In this document: positions 39,031 through 42,114 of the stretch, piece by piece | Layout of the letters: every line of letters begins with the position of its first letter | Position numbering within the stretch: the first letter of the stretch is position 1 | NCBI GenBank assembly: GCA_022496205.1 | Contig: WTXD01000118.1 | Location: 1-42,114 of the forward strand | Length of the DNA: 42,114 nt | Reading direction: 5' to 3' | DNA from: Gloeopeniophorella convolvens | Taxonomy: Eukaryota > Basidiomycota > Agaricomycetes > Russulales | Program-made: the position numbers and the translations under genes | Notes under the pieces: generated by a model | Seen by the model: only the letters and a program-made list of their open reading frames with translations | Databases searched by the model: none | What the model was told of the DNA's origin: nothing

Positions 39031-39516
39031 GCGCGCGCAGCACATGCCCGGGTCATCCCCGCATTCTCAGACGTCTCCCCTCGTCGGCATCGCGCGTGCG
39101 CTGTTTTCCAAGCGTTTGTAGCACCCAATTAACTCGATTTCATTACGATATGGACTACGGTACAAATGTATCATATCTACGAGGTGCAAACGCTGCGTGT
39201 TTGTCTTGAATCGACCATACATCCAACAATTCCATGCACAGCCATTTCACGCCCGAGCGATCCCACTCTCGCTCACATGTGCATACACGAGCGTCGGCAT
39301 GGCAGTGAACGTAGCTATTTTCATGGTACCACGATCTGATGCGTGTTCGACGAAGTGCATTTGGACGGTGCGTTGCTCGTTGAGGCTATCCTGAGATGCA
39401 TCCGTCGTTGCCAGCGAAGCGGTCAGGGTAGGCGCCGGCGAGTAGTCGGACCCAGCCCCTTCGAGCGTGGCTGCGACGGGGTTTTCGCAGCGACGTGCTG
39501 CCGTTGTGAGAGGCGG
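39031..39516. other. Non-coding duplicated segment
   Basis: This is the unit 2 counterpart of about 26440-26480 plus 28070-28540. Around 39090-39120 lies the unoccupied site for the 1572-bp TIR element of unit 1 (GCGCGTGCGCTG against GCGCGTACCCCCT). No gene is seen. Confidence 0.5.
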
Positions 39517-40985
39517 TCAAAGAGGAGCGAAGCCTTCATCCTCTAAGATCTCGTCGTCCGATCTCCTATTGTCGTCGAACGCCGGGGCGAGTCCGTTTTC
39601 GTTGTCTGGGAGCACAGACTGGGGCTCCTCTTCAGGCATGTCCATGTCCGGGTCAAGATGGAATTCGTCATCATCATCATCTGCGATGGGTGGGGCATTC
39701 ATGGACAGAGCTGAGATGAACACATCATCCTCTCCGTGGTCGCGGTCCACGGCATAACAATCCTTCCAATTTCTCGTCGAGGAAAAGAGCTCCGAGGTGA
39801 TCGACACCCCCACCGCACAACCGCACCACCATATCATGGTCTACGGATTTAATGACATATTAGCGAGCGTGTCCGAGTACGGGACGCGTATTACTCACTG
39901 ATTGACATAGTAATCATAATCCTTGTCGTCATCTTCAGGCTTGCGGACGAAAGAAGGCGGCAACAATGGATCTGCTGTATCATGGTCGAATTGCTGGATG
40001 AGATGGATGCCTTGGATAACTTGCATGGCGTTCAAGAATCCGAATGCTCCCGGATCGCTGGAGGGGATGAAAGAGAGGCGTGGTGTCGATTTTTCGCCCA
40101 CTTCCCACGGATTGACATGTCAAGGTTAAGCCATCGCACCCAGAGCACGTCCATCCACTCGGAGGTCTCTGGTTCGGGGGCACTTGCGGGGCAATGCAAG
40201 ACGTTCAGGTGGAAGATAGCCTGCACACGCGCGTACCAATATGGATGGGAATCATCCCCGTCCTCGCAGGACAAGACCATCACCTCTGGCCGAGAACAGT
40301 TGATGGTGTCTTGCTCACGTCGCAGGTCGTAGGTCGTTTGATTGACGCGCAGCGTATTGTGGTACTACATTCTTTCGTCGAGAATCGCGACTTCGGCACG
40401 ATCTTGATTGCTGTATTCCTGTTCATCACCATTGTACTATTCTTGACGCAGCGTGTAAGCAGGTGGTCCCAGTCCTTGACAGACTGAGTCACCTCGTAGT
40501 GGGCTGCGAGATCCGCAGGCGCTTCGTCGGTGCGGCACTGCTTGATAGGCTGACAGCGGTCGTTCTCAGGGGACTGAGGCATCCGCTTGGCCTGCAGATG
40601 GGCCTCCACGCGTCGTACGACACGGCACGCCACGTGCTCATAACTCTCGGCGGCGGCCAGCTTCGCCGTGAAGTTATTCTTGTTGGTTCGCGCGAATCGC
40701 CGCTCGATGACGCGATGCTGTGACTCTCCCTGAATTGAGGGATGGGTGAGCATCGATCTCTACTACAGATACGGAATCCCACGTACGCTTTGTGTTGTTG
40801 AATTGTCATTCCGATCCACTCGATCCATTCTGGTAGTCACCGAGCGTGTGGCACCTGTATATAGCAAATTTAGTGTTTTTGAAACCAGGCATAGGGTTCA
40901 CGGTCCAGCCACGTTGGAATGTTGTGACGTTGAGCGTGAGCGGTCTCGCAGCGGCAGCGCGCAGAAGCCTCCTGAACGAGCTCTT
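39517..40985 (-). pseudogene. Plavaka-type transposase C-terminal half, copy 2
   Basis: The motif order is the same as copy 1. High coordinates show FARTNKNNFTAKLAA and HYEVTQSVKDWDHLLTRC. TTYDLRREQD-like text, SHPYWYARVQAIFHLNVLHC, SSDPGAFGFLNAMQVIQGIH and PLLPPSFVRKPEDDDKDYDY follow. After an intron-like gap comes a Gly-rich RLCGGGVDHLGALFLDEKLE reading. The acidic C-terminus (ALSMNAPPIADDDDDEFHLD and onward) ends near 39517. Compared with copy 1 it lacks about 140 bp covering WLSENPDDPAIK and the intron-like gap (deletion point near 40470). The catalytic core is missing. Confidence 0.77.
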
Positions 40986-40989
40986 TGCT

Positions 40990-41769
40990 TTTGTACTTTG
41001 AACGTGCCCGTCGCCCGCCTGCGCGTACGAGACGCTCCAGTCGGCACCTTGCGCACCTGGCACGCGCGTGCAGTCGAACATCCAGCTGTGTGCGTATGAG
41101 CGGGCGTGCGTGAGCGGGCGCGCGGCGAAGGGGGCGCACCAGTAGGTTTCCATGCAGAAGGGCGCGTCTTTGGTGCCCTCGGCGGGTACCTCGGGGTGCT
41201 TGAGGGAGGCGCAGGTGAGCGAGGCGGAGCGGTAGCGCGCGGCGGCAGGGCCTGAGAGCTTGCCAGTGGGCATCGTCTCGGCGGGTGGGTCCGCGAAGCC
41301 GTCTGGGGGAGGGGGTCAGCACGCTTCGCGCGCACGCGCGTAGCAGGCATTTGCCGGTGCGTTCGGCACTCAGCGCGCGCGCTAGGGGGGAGAGCGGGTG
41401 CGACGACGCACCGGGTCGGGGTAGGCGAGGTACGCGCCATCGTCCCACCACTCGAGCCAGTACTCGCGGCCCTGCGCGTGCGCCTCGAGGCGCCCCTGAA
41501 GCTCGGGCCCGGGGCTCTGCGCAAAGGCATCGATGTGCGCCTCGGCGGCGGCGGCGAGCTCGTCCGAGGGGCGGGCGAGGGGCGCAAGGGAGCGCTTGAG
41601 GCGGGCGAGGGTCGGGGCGAGCGGGAGGACGGGGAGGTGCGGGAGAGCGGCGGCCTTCCGGTCTGCGGGGAGCAGGCTGGGGGCTGGCATTGGGAGCGGG
41701 TTGCGTAGAGGCAGCGGGCGAAGGTCGTGCGGGTGAGACGGGATGCAGCGCGGGTGCTGCCACAAGCAT
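40990..41769 (-). pseudogene. Choline/carnitine O-acyltransferase N-terminal remnant, copy 2
   Basis: The ATG at 41769 is out of frame with the presequence SRLTRTTFARCLYATR because bases are lost relative to copy 1. In the next frame LPHLPVLPLAPTLARLKRSL, ARPSDELAAAAEAHIDAFAQ and WLEWWDDGAYLAYPDPV (about 41409-41460) are clear acyltransferase N-terminal motifs. EGTKDAPFCMETY (about 41142-41180), a GT-AG intron-like gap and WMFDCTRVPGAQGADWSVSY (about 41020-41083) follow. The C-terminal part including the active-site His is replaced by Plavaka sequence, at the same place as in copy 1. Confidence 0.68.
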
Positions 41770-41830
41770 CGCCATGCACGTTGCAGACGTCGGGCGTTGC
41801 ACGCGTGATATTCACCGCTGCCTCCGGCTC

Positions 41831-42114
41831 AATTATCTAATCGAGTCAACCGGTTTTTCTTCTACAGTCGCGATTGGGGGAGCAATGCACTCGCCACAGG
41901 GCGAGGATGAAGCCATCGCCGCAGACTGGCAACAACTACGGCACGTGTCAACCTGCCGCAGCCAAGAGGCTTACCTCGACCTATCATAGCCTCTTATTCT
42001 CCTTGCCCGCCGCTCTATGGCAACGAGCATTGGTACGAGCAATGCGAGTCGGACTACCTTCGTGAACCTGGCGGGAGTTGCGCGGCTGGACCGGTGACTT
42101 CGCTATGCATATCC
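41831..42114 (+). repeat. Tandem segmental duplication, start of unit 3
   Basis: The 17-mer AATTATCTAATCGAGTC at 41831-41847 is followed by sequence matching the NACHT upstream region of unit 2 (AGCAATGCACTCGCCACAG against AGCAATGCATTCACCACAG; TGGCAACAACTACG). The unit is cut by the window end, before any NACHT coding. It lacks the TA-flanked TIR element present in unit 2. Confidence 0.75.

Larger units (their letters stand above)
31079..41830 (+). repeat. Tandem segmental duplication, unit 2
   Basis: The order is the same as unit 1: NACHT-ankyrin (+), RhoGEF remnant (+), Plavaka remnant (-), acyltransferase remnant (-). The period to unit 3 is 10752 bp. Private additions are the TIR element at 31194 and the retroinsertion at 37115. 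Units differ by many substitutions and indels, so the duplication is not very recent. Confidence 0.8.

Overview
The window looks like an accessory, transposon-rich segment of a filamentous basidiomycete (Agaricomycete-type) nuclear genome. The evidence is: short GT-AG introns (50-71 nt) in the two best genes; fungal Goodbye-NACHT-ankyrin STAND receptors; Plavaka (CMC) transposase remnants, which are typical of Agaricomycetes; chromodomain Ty3/gypsy and several Ty1/copia retroelements; and remnants of a Rom-type RhoGEF and a carnitine acyltransferase. The species cannot be named from sequence alone. No tRNA, rRNA or CRISPR was seen.

Left half (1-20.3 kb): a pile of nested mobile elements. From left to right it holds: the 3' end of one chromodomain gypsy element with an LTR; a broken Ty1/copia element (about 1.27-6.44 kb) that carries a reversed solo LTR of its own family; and a large second gypsy element (6.44-13.86 kb) with RT/RNase H, integrase, chromodomain and an unusual in-frame coiled-coil extension. 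The second gypsy is itself split by a 703-bp reversed solo LTR and by a 2.04-kb TIR element flanked by TA. A complete but frameshifted Ty1/copia on the minus strand (13.89-20.02 kb) follows. Its two LTRs are nearly identical, and one of them carries a 568-bp gypsy solo LTR. That copia sits at the centre of an inverted pair of 235-bp LTRs. The target-site duplications give a relative order of insertion for most layers.

Right half (20.5-42.1 kb): a tandem segmental duplication with a unit of about 10.6-10.75 kb, two full units and the start of a third. Each full unit has the same order: a Goodbye-NACHT-ankyrin gene (+), a decayed RhoGEF (+), a decayed Plavaka transposase (-), and the N-terminal part of a carnitine acyltransferase gene (-). 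The acyltransferase of one unit is divergently oriented to the NACHT gene of the next. The NACHT gene of unit 2 can be spliced into an open 1275-codon protein. The unit 1 copy has the same seven-exon structure but an in-frame TAG in exon 3. The N-terminal modules of the two copies align throughout, whereas the central ankyrin arrays differ in number and sequence.

Each unit also carries private insertions that date to after the duplication: a 1.57-kb TIR element with 9-bp target duplications in unit 1, and in unit 2 a 0.94-kb TA-flanked TIR element and a 178-bp poly(A)-type retroinsertion with a 13-bp target duplication. The NACHT-ankyrin pair is the only likely host-function content; everything else is mobile-element sequence or gene debris. 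The most informative signals are the NLR-like array with ankyrin turnover, the nested-insertion record, and the second gypsy element's fused C-terminal extension.
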